Source of the DNA: Flavobacterium limi
GTDB taxonomy: Bacteria; Bacteroidota; Bacteroidia; Flavobacteriales; Flavobacteriaceae
NCBI RefSeq assembly: GCF_010645075.1
Contig: NZ_JAADZV010000009.1
Location: forward strand, 186,001 to 250,000
Reading direction: 5' to 3'
DNA length: 64,000 nucleotides
In this document: one piece after another, positions 36,271-45,841 of the stretch
How the letters are laid out: every line of letters starts with the position of its first letter
How positions within the stretch are numbered: position 1 is the first letter of the stretch
Program-made: the position numbers and the translations under genes
The notes under the pieces: model-generated
Seen by the model: only the letters and a program-made list of their open reading frames with translations
Database searches by the model: none
What the model was told of the DNA's origin: nothing

Positions 36271-36836
36271 AATTTTAATTTGTTTCAGATTGGCAATATT
36301 ATTTATTTTTTTTTAAAGCTGTATACACAATCTTAAATATGGTAAAAAAATACTATTTTAATAATTTAGGCTTCTTAATATTATGATATCAAAAAAATAA
36401 AGACTACTGTTTTGTATATGATGTAATTCTAATTAAAAAAAACATTGAAGTATTGTAGGTTAAGCCTTAATATCATTGAGGATAGTCAATCTTAAAAACA
36501 GAAAAAAGAGTTTTATTTGCGAAATATTTATAATACTAAATAATTACAGCAGGATTTTATAATTGTACAGAAATAAAATTTTTAAACACATTTTGTTCCT
36601 AATAAATACCGAACTTTATATTTATACTTGATTCTGTGGAATTTATTTAAAACAGGAATAAATTTGAGGATGTTTTTGAGTAAGATTAGTACTAATTTTA
36701 TTTTTCACAATTATTAGAAATCGGTCTTTCGGGATATAGTTTTTTCATTGATTCCTCATATTTAATGATAATTATTCTATCTAAAGCCAGTATTATTCAT
36801 TAAAAATTTATATTTGCCAAAATAAAAATTTACAAA
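36271..36836. other. Divergent hub between two ECF sigma genes
   Basis: This 566-bp very AT-rich spacer should carry the promoters of both sigma/SusCD modules. It contains TATATTTG at 36809-36816 for the rightward gene. I found no gene, RNA or convincing repeat. Confidence 0.45.
36809..36816 (+). promoter_or_regulatory. Candidate -7 element of right-hand ECF gene
   Basis: TATATTTG matches TAnnTTTG exactly; no clear -33 box was found. Transcription would begin near 36820-36824, leaving almost no leader before the conserved coding region. Confidence 0.4.
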
Positions 36837-37379
36837 ATTAATCGCGGACAAGAACATATTAAAATTGATGAAGCGTACTATAAGGAACTTTTCTATTCCT
36901 TATATCCAAGGCTTGTGGGGTATAGTTTTAATTACCTTAAGGATACTTTTGCTGCAGAAGAAGTGGTCGAGAATGTGATGCTGCTGCTTTGGGAAAATCG
37001 TTTAAAATTTGAAAAAGTCAACGATGTCAAATCGTATTTGTATACGATGGTCAAAAACGGTTCTGTTGCCGTTCTTAAAAAACAGCAAAAAAGCATCCAG
37101 CTGGATGAAACATTTTCAGATGAGCCATTGGAATTTGATTTTAATATCCTCCAGGAAGAAGTATATTCTGTTTTAATAGAAGCGCTTAATTCATTACCTG
37201 AAAAATGCAAAGAAGTCTTTGAACTGTCCTGTTTAGAAGGAATGAAGTACAAAGATATCGCCGAACAGCTTGATATTTCTGTCAATACTGTAAAATCACA
37301 ACGTGCCCGGGCCATCGAATTATTAAAGGTAAAACTGAAAAATCATTCAGAACTTTTATTTATTTTACTATTTCTTTAA
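36837..37379 (+). CDS. ECF RNA polymerase sigma factor with no canonical start (right module)
   Basis: The coding frame is open from 36804. Region 2.1 is already visible at YYKELFYSLYPRLVGYSFNY, before the first usable codon GTG at 36915 (within PRL-V-GYS). No in-frame ATG, GTG or TTG lies upstream; candidates are ATT at 36828 or 36837 (chosen here), with a -7 element just before. Region 2 continues with AAEEVVENVMLLLWENRLKF, and region 4 is LPEKCKEVFELSCLEGMKYK, IAEQLDISVNTVKSQRARAI. It is FecI-like and followed by FecR and SusC, so it should drive this module. The start is the only weak point; a GTG start at 36915 would remove half of region 2. Confidence 0.8.
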   Translation: MNRGQEHIKIDEAYYKELFYSLYPRLVGYSFNYLKDTFAAEEVVENVMLLLWENRLKFEKVNDVKSYLYTMVKNGSVAVLKKQQKSIQLDETFSDEPLEFDFNILQEEVYSVLIEALNSLPEKCKEVFELSCLEGMKYKDIAEQLDISVNTVKSQRARAIELLKVKLKNHSELLFILLFL

Positions 37380-37478
37380 AATTTTTCAAAAATCTTTCCA
37401 CCCTTTTTTGGTGTTTCGTACTCTTAGTTATATAACATTTACTTAAACTGTTAATAACCGATACTTAATATTAAAAAT

Positions 37479-38678
37479 ATGTCTTTAGGAAACGAAGAAT
37501 TTATAGTCGCTGATCTGATAAGAAAAGAATTGCTACTTGGCGAATTATCGACACAAGAGAATGCTTTTTTGCAAAAATGGCTTTCGGTACCCGAAAACGA
37601 ATTATATTATCAAAAGGTAATTGATTTTGAAACCTTAAAATCAAAAGAATCGTTTTACAGTGGCATTGATACTGATGTGGCTTTTGAAAGGATCAGAGAA
37701 AAGATCAGTCAGAGCAATACGCCTGTTGTTACTCTTTACAACTATAAAAGCCTGCTAAAATATGCAGCAGTTTTTTTGGTCTTGCTCGGTCTTGGCTCTG
37801 CTTTTCTTTTTACAAATAATAAAGAAAATCAAAAAGAAGTTGTAGTCACCAGTATTACTCCAAAATACAATAGTCCTACTTTGGTACTGGCAGACGGAAC
37901 CGTAGTAGCGTTAGAGGCCAAAAAGGAAAAGATAGTTTCTAAAAACGGCGTAATCTCCAATGTAAATCAGGTTTTGGTTTATGATACAAAAGATTTAAAA
38001 GGAGCTGCATCCGGAGAAAATACCTTAATTGTTCCTGTTGGCGGTATCTATGCCGTTAATCTTTCTGACGGGACAAAAGTCTGGCTGAACTCAAAATCGT
38101 CATTAAAATATCCGGTTGAATTTACTGGCAATAAACGAGCCGTGACCCTTGAAGGAGAAGCCTATTTTGAAGTAAGCAAAAATTTGCACAGTCCTTTTAC
38201 TGTTAAAACAAAATCAGGAAACATTACGGTTTTAGGTACCCACTTTAATGTAAGTTCTTACACCGAAGACCACACATTCACCACTACCCTTGCAGAAGGA
38301 AAAGTAAAAGTTTCGGATTTCGATTCTAAGGAAAACGAATCCGTTATTTTAAATCCGGGGGAGCAATCACGTGTAAATACTAAAAATGATGTTTCCGTAA
38401 CTGTTGCAGCAGTTGATCCGTCAGTTTATACAGCCTGGAAAGACGGTAAATTTTATTTTGAAAACGAGAACCTCAAAAGTATCCTGGCGAAAATGTCCAG
38501 ATGGTACAACTTCACTGCGAAGTTTGAAAACAAATCGCTGGAGCAGATCAGGTTTACCGGAATTGCTTTGAAGGAAGAACCAATAGACCGTCTGCTTGAT
38601 ATTATCAGTAAAACATCGAATGTAAAATATAAAATAATCAAAGTAAACCAGACCTATGAAGTAACCGTAAGTAAGTAA
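37479..38678 (+). CDS. FecR-family anti-sigma factor (right module)
   Basis: The product is 399 residues: cytoplasmic N-terminus with RKELLLGELSTQENAFLQKW, one span (SLLKYAAVFLVLLGLGSAFL), a periplasmic FecR domain (YAVNLSDGTKVWLNSKSSLK, AVTLEGEAYFEVSKNLHSPF, VLGTHFNVSSY) and a DUF4974 tail (FYFENENLKSILAKMSRWYN, IDRLLDIISKTSNVKYKI). It sits 99 bp after its ECF partner and 94 bp before susC. Confidence 0.92.
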   Translation: MSLGNEEFIVADLIRKELLLGELSTQENAFLQKWLSVPENELYYQKVIDFETLKSKESFYSGIDTDVAFERIREKISQSNTPVVTLYNYKSLLKYAAVFLVLLGLGSAFLFTNNKENQKEVVVTSITPKYNSPTLVLADGTVVALEAKKEKIVSKNGVISNVNQVLVYDTKDLKGAASGENTLIVPVGGIYAVNLSDGTKVWLNSKSSLKYPVEFTGNKRAVTLEGEAYFEVSKNLHSPFTVKTKSGNITVLGTHFNVSSYTEDHTFTTTLAEGKVKVSDFDSKENESVILNPGEQSRVNTKNDVSVTVAAVDPSVYTAWKDGKFYFENENLKSILAKMSRWYNFTAKFENKSLEQIRFTGIALKEEPIDRLLDIISKTSNVKYKIIKVNQTYEVTVSK

Positions 38679-38683
38679 AAAAA

Positions 38684-38709
38684 CCGGAAAATATTGCAGT
38701 ATTTCCCGG
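38684..38709 (+). promoter_or_regulatory. Hairpin between fecR and susC
   Basis: CCGGAAAATA (38684-38693) pairs with TATTTCCCGG (38700-38709) with one mismatch and lacks a T-run. It is possibly an attenuator or processing site. Confidence 0.35.
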
Positions 38710-38772
38710 CTAGTATTGTTCAGTCGAAAAAAAGAGTTCGAAATCAATTAACCAACCAAAACATTTAAAAGT

Positions 38773-41700
38773 ATGAAAAAAAACCTATCCGCAAAAGATT
38801 GTGGGGTAAAATCCGCTCTTTGGGATAAATTTCTTAGCATTATGAAGAAATCCCTACTATTATCCATTTTTTTAGGCCATATCGTTGTTTTTGCCTACTC
38901 GCAAAAAGTAACAATAAAGGCAAAAAATCAATCTATAGCTACTGTTTTAAAAACCATTACCAGAAAAACTAACGTAGAGTTTTTTTATAGTGATGATGTA
39001 TTTAATGCTCAGGGAAGAGTAAATTTAGAAGCAAAGAATGCTGATGTTATAGCTGTTGTCAAAGAACTTATTGGCGATGGCTACAAAGCTGAATTTATTA
39101 ATAACAAACTGATTGTCATTTCTATAAATAACAAAGTTAAAACCGCGACTGCTTCAGTAATGGCAGAAAAGGTAAAAGTAAAAGGAGTTGTGACCAATGC
39201 CAAAAAAGAATTTTTAATTGGAGCAACAATCTGGGTAAAAGGTACAAAAGATGGAGCGATAACAAATTTTGACGGTTCATATGAAATTATGGCCCAAAAA
39301 GGTGATGTTCTTGTTTTTGAATATTTAGGATATAAAAAAACTGAAATTACAGTTTCTAATAACTTGATTATTAATGCTGTGTTGTTAGAAGATGTAAGTA
39401 ACCTGGATGAGGTAAAAATAGTTTCTACAGGTTATCAAAAAATTGACAGAGAACGTTCTACAGGATCTTTTGTTGCCCTTACAGCTGCAGATTTAGAAAA
39501 AGTGCCGGTTAATAATGTACTTCATAGACTGGAAGGTCAGGTTGCAGGTTTGCAGTTAAATATACAGGACTCTGACAACACTTTTGTTTATGGATCTACA
39601 TATGGAGAGAGCCATGGAAGAAGTAGTTATAATCTTGCCATTAGAGGAAAATCTACATTTGAAGGTACAGCAGGGTCTAATGCAATGCCATTAATTGTAC
39701 TTGACGGCACACCTACAGAATTAGATATCAGAACTATAAATCCGAATGATATTGAGAAAATTACGTTTTTAAAAGATGCAGCTTCGGCCTCAATTTATGG
39801 AGCAAGAGCGGCCAATGGAGTAATGGTTATTGATACTAAAAAAGGAAAACAAGGACAAACGAGAATTAGTTTTTCTCAAAATTATGGTTTTTCTAATAAA
39901 CCTTCTTTGTCAAAACTTCCCTTGATGAATTCATCTCAGGTTTTAAATTTAGAACAGGAATTTGTAGATAAAAATCTGGTTACAGACCCTGCAAATATAA
40001 CCTTTATGATGGCTCCTCCTATTAGTCTGGGAATGGACCTGATGTTTCAATACAAACGCGGTACGATTACTGAAGCTCAAAGAAACGCTGGCTTAGATAT
40101 ATTGCGTAATCGTAATACTTACGGACAGGCAGAACAGTATTTCCTGCAGGCTTCATCTACTCAAAATTATAATTTATCGTTTAGTGGTGCACAAAATGAT
40201 TATTCTTATTTCATGTCCGGATCGTATTCAAAAGAAGAAACTCAGTTGAAAGGAAATAGCGGACAACGTTTTACTTTGTTATCCAATCAGGATTTTAAGC
40301 TTTTCAATTATTTAAAAATGACTACAAGCCTGAGAGGTTCTGTTTTTAAATACAAGGATAATGCTTTAGGACTTAAGCCATTAGGAATTGACACAAATAC
40401 CTTATTGCCTTATAATCAAATTATTGGAGATGATGGAAATTCGGTAAACTACTATCAGCGTTATTATAGTGCGCAAACTATTCCGTTGGAACAAGCCGGA
40501 TACTTACCATGGACCTATAATTATATTGATGAATTAAAGAATAGCGACAAGTCATCAAATGAATTAAATTTTGGTGCTACCATTTCGGCTACAGCTCCTC
40601 TATTAAAAGGGCTAGATGCTGTAGGTACTTATTCTATAGAAAATGCACGTACATCAAATGATAACATGTACAATGAAAACACCTTCTATGCACGTGACAG
40701 AATCAACTCAGCAACTTCTATAAATAGTAATGGGGATTTAGTAAATGCAATTCCGTTAGGAGGTATTTATCAGAATAACGAATTTGGTACAAGCAGTTAC
40801 ACGATGAGAGGGCAATTAAATTATGATGGCATTATTGGCCAGGATCATTTAATTAATGCAATGGCAGGTATTGAAGCCAGAGAAACCAGAGAAAGCCAAG
40901 ACGGTAGAACATTATATGGGTATAATCCAAAAACGCAAACTTCTGTAGATCTTCCATCGCTAAATTACGTTGATGTAAACGGATTCAACTATACGCTAGG
41001 GTATGGTAATGAGCATAAAGATGTTCGCAGAAGATTTTTATCGTATTATGCCAATGCAGGTTATACGTATAAAAATAAATATACTATCACTGGAAGTGCC
41101 CGTTTAGACGACTACAACAATTTTGGAGTAGATAAAAAACTTAGAAGAACACCACTATGGTCAACAGGAGCAAAATGGAATATTAAAGAAGAATCCTTCC
41201 TAAAAGACAGCAACTTATTTAATAGTTTAAGTTTAAGAGCCAGTTATGGTTACAATGGTAATATCAACATGGAAGTATTTCCTTTTACCAACATAACTTT
41301 AAATAATTTAGATAATTTTTCACAACAGCCTTATGCTTCAATAAGCAGGCCTGCAAATCCTAATTTACGTTGGGAAAAAACGGCAATCTTAAACTTAGGA
41401 GTTGATTTCTCTATCTTGAACAGTAGATTAAACGGTACTGTAGAATATTATAAAAAGAATAGTAGAGATCTGATCGTAGAGTTCCCAATTTCTCCATTTT
41501 ACGGTGTTCAAAATGATGCGTTAATACAAAATGCAGCAACATTATCCGGAAATGGTGTTGATTTAAGCTTAAACGGAACTATTCTAAAAGCAAAAGATTT
41601 TTCGTGGAATTCCGGTCTTGTGGTAACATATAATACTACAGAAGTAACTGATTCCCGTTTTAAAAATTTCAGTCAGTATTTAAATGGATCAGGTGGGACA

Positions 41701-42366
41701 CCGCCAGTTGAAGGCTATCCGTTGGGCAGTGTATTTGCTTTTAGATCAGCAGGATTAGATGCAACCGGCAGAACGCAGGTATATGATAAGGCTGGTAATA
41801 TCGTGAACTCTTTTACTTCTTTAAAAGACATTGAGGACATGAAATACATGGGCACCAATATTCCATCTTATTTCGGAAGTTTCAGTCACACCTTTACGTA
41901 TAAAAAATTGTCATTATACATTTTGGCAACTTACAAATTTGATTACGTAATGTTTAAACCAACTTACGGAGGTTATGTAGACAGATCCGGAAGATTTAGC
42001 AGGTACGACTTAAATAGTGATATTGACCAAAGATGGAGAACCCCTGGAGATGAGGCTAATACATCAGTTCCAGGAATTGTAGGCTCATCCGGAGTAAGTC
42101 TTGTGAGATATTTTTCTTCAGACAACCGTATTATGGAAGGAGATCATATCCGTTTTAGAGAGCTTTCACTTAAATACGATATAAATGAGTTAATCAACAG
42201 AGGTTTTATAACAGGTGCTTCGGTAACTTTTACGGCCAGAAATCTTGGTTTCTTCTGGAGAAAAAACAAAGACGGTTTAGATCCTGACTTTTTGCCTTAC
42301 ACAGGATCTAATATGAAATTGCCGGCAATGGCAATGTACTCAATTGGTTTTAATGTTAATTTTTAA
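38773..42366 (+). CDS. SusC-type TonB-dependent transporter (right module)
   Basis: The product is 1197 residues. The N-terminal extension precedes the signal segment (SLLLSIFLGHIVVFAYSQ); Met24 is an alternative start. An STN-like domain follows (TIKAKNQSIATVLKTITRKT, VEFFYSDDVF), then the carboxypeptidase-regulatory-like domain (VKGVVTNAKKEFLIGATIWV), the plug (VPVNNVLHRLEGQVAGLQLN, IYGARAANGVMVIDTKKG) and the barrel ending in FNVNF. It imports a ligand across the outer membrane with its SusD partner 10 bp downstream, and it probably signals to FecR. Confidence 0.93.
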   Translation: MKKNLSAKDCGVKSALWDKFLSIMKKSLLLSIFLGHIVVFAYSQKVTIKAKNQSIATVLKTITRKTNVEFFYSDDVFNAQGRVNLEAKNADVIAVVKELIGDGYKAEFINNKLIVISINNKVKTATASVMAEKVKVKGVVTNAKKEFLIGATIWVKGTKDGAITNFDGSYEIMAQKGDVLVFEYLGYKKTEITVSNNLIINAVLLEDVSNLDEVKIVSTGYQKIDRERSTGSFVALTAADLEKVPVNNVLHRLEGQVAGLQLNIQDSDNTFVYGSTYGESHGRSSYNLAIRGKSTFEGTAGSNAMPLIVLDGTPTELDIRTINPNDIEKITFLKDAASASIYGARAANGVMVIDTKKGKQGQTRISFSQNYGFSNKPSLSKLPLMNSSQVLNLEQEFVDKNLVTDPANITFMMAPPISLGMDLMFQYKRGTITEAQRNAGLDILRNRNTYGQAEQYFLQASSTQNYNLSFSGAQNDYSYFMSGSYSKEETQLKGNSGQRFTLLSNQDFKLFNYLKMTTSLRGSVFKYKDNALGLKPLGIDTNTLLPYNQIIGDDGNSVNYYQRYYSAQTIPLEQAGYLPWTYNYIDELKNSDKSSNELNFGATISATAPLLKGLDAVGTYSIENARTSNDNMYNENTFYARDRINSATSINSNGDLVNAIPLGGIYQNNEFGTSSYTMRGQLNYDGIIGQDHLINAMAGIEARETRESQDGRTLYGYNPKTQTSVDLPSLNYVDVNGFNYTLGYGNEHKDVRRRFLSYYANAGYTYKNKYTITGSARLDDYNNFGVDKKLRRTPLWSTGAKWNIKEESFLKDSNLFNSLSLRASYGYNGNINMEVFPFTNITLNNLDNFSQQPYASISRPANPNLRWEKTAILNLGVDFSILNSRLNGTVEYYKKNSRDLIVEFPISPFYGVQNDALIQNAATLSGNGVDLSLNGTILKAKDFSWNSGLVVTYNTTEVTDSRFKNFSQYLNGSGGTPPVEGYPLGSVFAFRSAGLDATGRTQVYDKAGNIVNSFTSLKDIEDMKYMGTNIPSYFGSFSHTFTYKKLSLYILATYKFDYVMFKPTYGGYVDRSGRFSRYDLNSDIDQRWRTPGDEANTSVPGIVGSSGVSLVRYFSSDNRIMEGDHIRFRELSLKYDINELINRGFITGASVTFTARNLGFFWRKNKDGLDPDFLPYTGSNMKLPAMAMYSIGFNVNF

Positions 42367-42376
42367 TTTTTTAAAG

Positions 42377-43774
42377 ATGAAAAAATATTTAAAATACATC
42401 ACCATAATAGCTTTAGGAGCAGTAGTTTTTAGCTGTGATAATTATGTCGATATCAAAACCGAGGGTAGATTAATACCTGAAGAAACAGAAAACTATAGAT
42501 TTCTGTTAAATAATTCGGCTACATTAGACATAACATACGGTAATGTAGATGTAGCGTCAGACGATATAAGTTTTCAAAATGAAGCTCAAACCACCGCATT
42601 AGGGGCGTCAGATTACCTTCGTCCTTTTGTGAATCAATACAAGTGGGCAAATCAAATTTATTTTGACGGTGAGTTAGATTATAATATGAATACTATGTAT
42701 ACTGCGTTGTACAATGCTAATATTGTGATCAATGAAGTAATGCAAAGTAAGGAAGGAACAGAAGCTCAAAAACTTGCCATTAAAGGAGAAGCACAAGTGC
42801 ACCGCGCTTATATCTTTTTAACTCTGGTAAATGTTTTTGGAAAAGCCTACGATGCGACGACTGCAGCTACAGATTTGGGAATTGTTCTTTTTACAACTCC
42901 AACGGTTTCAGGCGATATCAAAAGAACTTCAGTTCAAAATGCATACGATATTATTCTAAGTGATTTAAACGATGCTGTTAATTCAGGATTAAAACCAATT
43001 AATTCGGGTAATAATGTAGCCTTTCCTTCCAGAGCATCAGCTTATGCACTTTTGGCAAGAACGTATTTGTATATGCGTAACTATCCTAAAGCTTTAGAAA
43101 ACGCAGAAAAAGCATTAGCGATTCAAAGTACGTTAAATAACCTGGAAGATTTTGAGTTTAGTACTTTCCCAGGAAGAAGATTAGATAGAGAATTAATATT
43201 ATCTAAGTTCAACGGATACAGTTCCCTGACTTATGCACCCCAGATTTTATCTTTAAGCAATGAGCTTATTGATACATTTGACACAAACGATTTGCGTTAT
43301 GTATTGTTTACACAGCCAAGCAGTACTTTTAGTTCTGATTATACAATAGGAAGAACTTATTCGAAAGAAGGTTTAACAGGAGAAAGCCGTAACGGAGGGC
43401 CAACGGTACCGGAAATGATGCTGATAAAAGCAGAATGTCTGGCAAGAGCTGGTTCTGGAGAAGCAGCAATGGCTGAAATCAATAAGCTAAGACAAAAAAG
43501 ATTCAGAGCGTCAGAATATACTGCCATGACAGCAACAGACAATAAAGATGCTTTGGTTAAAGTTTTAGCAGAAAGGAGAAGAGAACTTATGGGATCAAGT
43601 GGTTTTAGATGGTTTGATTTGAAACGATTAAACAAAGAACCTGAATTTGCTAAAACAATTACACACGTTTTTGGTACGGAGTCTTTCACACTTGCTCCAA
43701 ACAGCGATCGCTATCAAATGCCGTATGCTCCAATTTATTATGATTACGCACCAAACTTACAACAAAATCCATAA
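42377..43774 (+). CDS. SusD/RagB-family surface lipoprotein (right module)
   Basis: The product is 465 residues from the ATG at 42377; an earlier in-frame start would overlap susC. The lipobox Cys is residue 20 (IIALGAVVFSCDNYVDI). Helical SusD features include LYNANIVINEVMQ, FPSRASAYALLARTYLYMRN and a C-terminal MLIKAECLARAG, LAERRRELMGSSGFRWFDLK. It partners the SusC 10 bp upstream. A perfect hairpin follows within 17 bp of the stop. Confidence 0.92.
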   Translation: MKKYLKYITIIALGAVVFSCDNYVDIKTEGRLIPEETENYRFLLNNSATLDITYGNVDVASDDISFQNEAQTTALGASDYLRPFVNQYKWANQIYFDGELDYNMNTMYTALYNANIVINEVMQSKEGTEAQKLAIKGEAQVHRAYIFLTLVNVFGKAYDATTAATDLGIVLFTTPTVSGDIKRTSVQNAYDIILSDLNDAVNSGLKPINSGNNVAFPSRASAYALLARTYLYMRNYPKALENAEKALAIQSTLNNLEDFEFSTFPGRRLDRELILSKFNGYSSLTYAPQILSLSNELIDTFDTNDLRYVLFTQPSSTFSSDYTIGRTYSKEGLTGESRNGGPTVPEMMLIKAECLARAGSGEAAMAEINKLRQKRFRASEYTAMTATDNKDALVKVLAERRRELMGSSGFRWFDLKRLNKEPEFAKTITHVFGTESFTLAPNSDRYQMPYAPIYYDYAPNLQQNP

Positions 43775-43790
43775 TTAGGTTAATTCAAAC

Positions 43791-43816
43791 GTGCACTCAA
43801 AAAACTTTGAGTGCAC
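43791..43816 (+). promoter_or_regulatory. Perfect hairpin after susD (right module)
   Basis: An 11-bp perfect stem GTGCACTCAAA/TTTGAGTGCAC has loop AAAC and no T-run. It resembles the post-susD hairpin at 29439 in position and is likely to stabilise the susCD mRNA or attenuate read-through. Confidence 0.5.
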
Positions 43817-43837
43817 TAATTCAAAAAAAAACAAAAA

Positions 43838-45841
43838 ATGAAAAATTTAAAACTGATCTTATTTTTATTCAGTATTAACACAGCAATTTTTGCTCAGGAT
43901 GCACCTGCGCCCGTATTGTCTCTTTCTCCGGAACATCCAAATCCGGGAGACGAAGTTACCATTACTTATAATGCCGCAAACGGACCACTTGCAAATGCTA
44001 TGTATGTAAATGGAGTTGTATATACTTTTGATAATTTTAAATGGCGTGCAGACGATATCTCTTTAAAAGCAGCCGGAGATAAAAAATGGGAAACAAAAAT
44101 GAAGCTTTCAAACCATGCTTCGTTTATTAATTGTGTTTTTAAATCAGATACAATCGTAGACAAAGGAGAAAAATTCCCAAATGGTTATATGTTTGCACAG
44201 GTTCCCGGATCTTATACAGGCTGGGGAATTTTGAGAAGCAGGGCCTTTCAGAATGAAGTCCCGAATGTAGTCCATGACAGCGCATACATCGCCGATCAGG
44301 TGGGTCTGATGTGGATCAATTACGAACTGCAATACCATCCGGAAAGCCGTAAAAAGGTTTTTTATTATGGATTAAAATTAAAACAATTAGCATCTGGTAA
44401 AGATGAAGGTGCAGCAATCAAAAAAGAATTGCGTGGCCTGTTGGCAGATCCAAATCTGGATAATACAACACAATATGATATTCAGAAGACTTTATTTTTA
44501 TTAGAAAATCCAGCTGATAAAGTATTTACAGATTCTGTTCAAAAAGTGTTGGTGACAAAATATCCTTACGGAGTTTTAGCAAGAGACAGACAAATTCAAA
44601 AGGTTTTTAATGAAACAGATTTTAAGACTAAAGTAAAATTATTTGCCGATTTCGAAAAGAATTTTCCGCAAAGCAAATTTGAGGATGTTTACACCGATTA
44701 TGAAAGTTTGTTTTATGATAAAATGGTTAAATCTATTGTTTACGGTTATATCGTAAATAACAAAGATTATGATTATGCTTTGAACAGTGTCAAAAAGGTT
44801 TCTTTTGGCAACTTATTAGATTATCACTGGCATTTAGTATCAATTCCTTACGACAGAGATCATGAAGGAACCGAAAAAGCGAACATAGAAACCTTAAAAA
44901 AATACGCTGATATTTTTATGGCAGAACTGGAGAACAGACTAACATTTGTTCCAAAAATGTATGCAGGAAAATTATCTCTGAAAGAATGGCAGGATCAGGC
45001 ATTGCAAATGCTGGCCAGAGAATATTTTACGTATGCAAAACTAGCAGAAACCACAAAAAACTATGATGTGGAAGAAAAATACCTGGCAAAAATCAAACCT
45101 TTGTTTGGGTACAACGATGCTACTTACAACGAGGTTTATGCCAGAATGCTGATAAGAAAGGGACAAACAGCAGATGCTAAAAATTATATGGCACTTGCGG
45201 TAAAACAAAATCAGGTAACTCCTGAAATATTAGCTTCATTAAAAGAACTTTATTTGAAAGATGGCGGAACAACAGCAGGTTTTGACGCTTACTTAGAATC
45301 TCTAAAATCTTTAAATAATATTGAAGAACATAAAAAGAAAGTAATTTCAGAATTAGTAAACCTTCCAATTGCAGGTTTTGATTTAGAAAGCAGCAAAGGT
45401 GGCAGAGTAAAACTGGCCGACCAAAAAGGAAAAATTGTAGTACTTGATTTCTGGGCAATGTGGTGCGGACCATGTAAAAATGCGATGCCGGGAATGAAGA
45501 TGGCAGTTGACAAATACAAAAATGACCCAAATGTAAAGTTCTATTTTGTAGATACAATGGAATATATCAAAGATTATAAAGAACAGACCCAGGCTTTCAT
45601 CAAAGAAAAAGGATTTGATTTTAACGTTCTTTACGATGGAAAAAATCCTAAAACAGGAAAAATGGATGTTGCTTATGAACAATACGCAAAAGCATTTCAA
45701 TTTTCCGGAATTCCGGAGAAAATGATTATTGATGCAAACGGAAAATTACGTTGGATGTCTAATGGTTATTTTGGAAGTCCAAGCGAATTAGTAGATGAAA
45801 TTTCAATTGTTGTTGAGCATTTAAAGGCAGAGAAAAAATAA
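43838..45841 (+). CDS. Periplasmic TlpA-like thioredoxin protein
   Basis: The product is 667 residues with signal peptide LILFLFSINTAIFAQ. An Ig-like N-terminal domain (LSPEHPNPGDEVTITYNAAN) and a ~350-residue helical, TPR-like middle precede the C-terminal thioredoxin domain with active site FWAMWCGPCKNAMPGM, cis-Pro region GIPEKMIIDANGKLRW. TlpA-like proteins reduce disulfides in the periplasm. The stop overlaps the next gene's ATG by one base (TAATG), so they are co-translated. With DsbD two genes on, this suggests a local reductive pathway. Confidence 0.88.
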   Translation: MKNLKLILFLFSINTAIFAQDAPAPVLSLSPEHPNPGDEVTITYNAANGPLANAMYVNGVVYTFDNFKWRADDISLKAAGDKKWETKMKLSNHASFINCVFKSDTIVDKGEKFPNGYMFAQVPGSYTGWGILRSRAFQNEVPNVVHDSAYIADQVGLMWINYELQYHPESRKKVFYYGLKLKQLASGKDEGAAIKKELRGLLADPNLDNTTQYDIQKTLFLLENPADKVFTDSVQKVLVTKYPYGVLARDRQIQKVFNETDFKTKVKLFADFEKNFPQSKFEDVYTDYESLFYDKMVKSIVYGYIVNNKDYDYALNSVKKVSFGNLLDYHWHLVSIPYDRDHEGTEKANIETLKKYADIFMAELENRLTFVPKMYAGKLSLKEWQDQALQMLAREYFTYAKLAETTKNYDVEEKYLAKIKPLFGYNDATYNEVYARMLIRKGQTADAKNYMALAVKQNQVTPEILASLKELYLKDGGTTAGFDAYLESLKSLNNIEEHKKKVISELVNLPIAGFDLESSKGGRVKLADQKGKIVVLDFWAMWCGPCKNAMPGMKMAVDKYKNDPNVKFYFVDTMEYIKDYKEQTQAFIKEKGFDFNVLYDGKNPKTGKMDVAYEQYAKAFQFSGIPEKMIIDANGKLRWMSNGYFGSPSELVDEISIVVEHLKAEKK

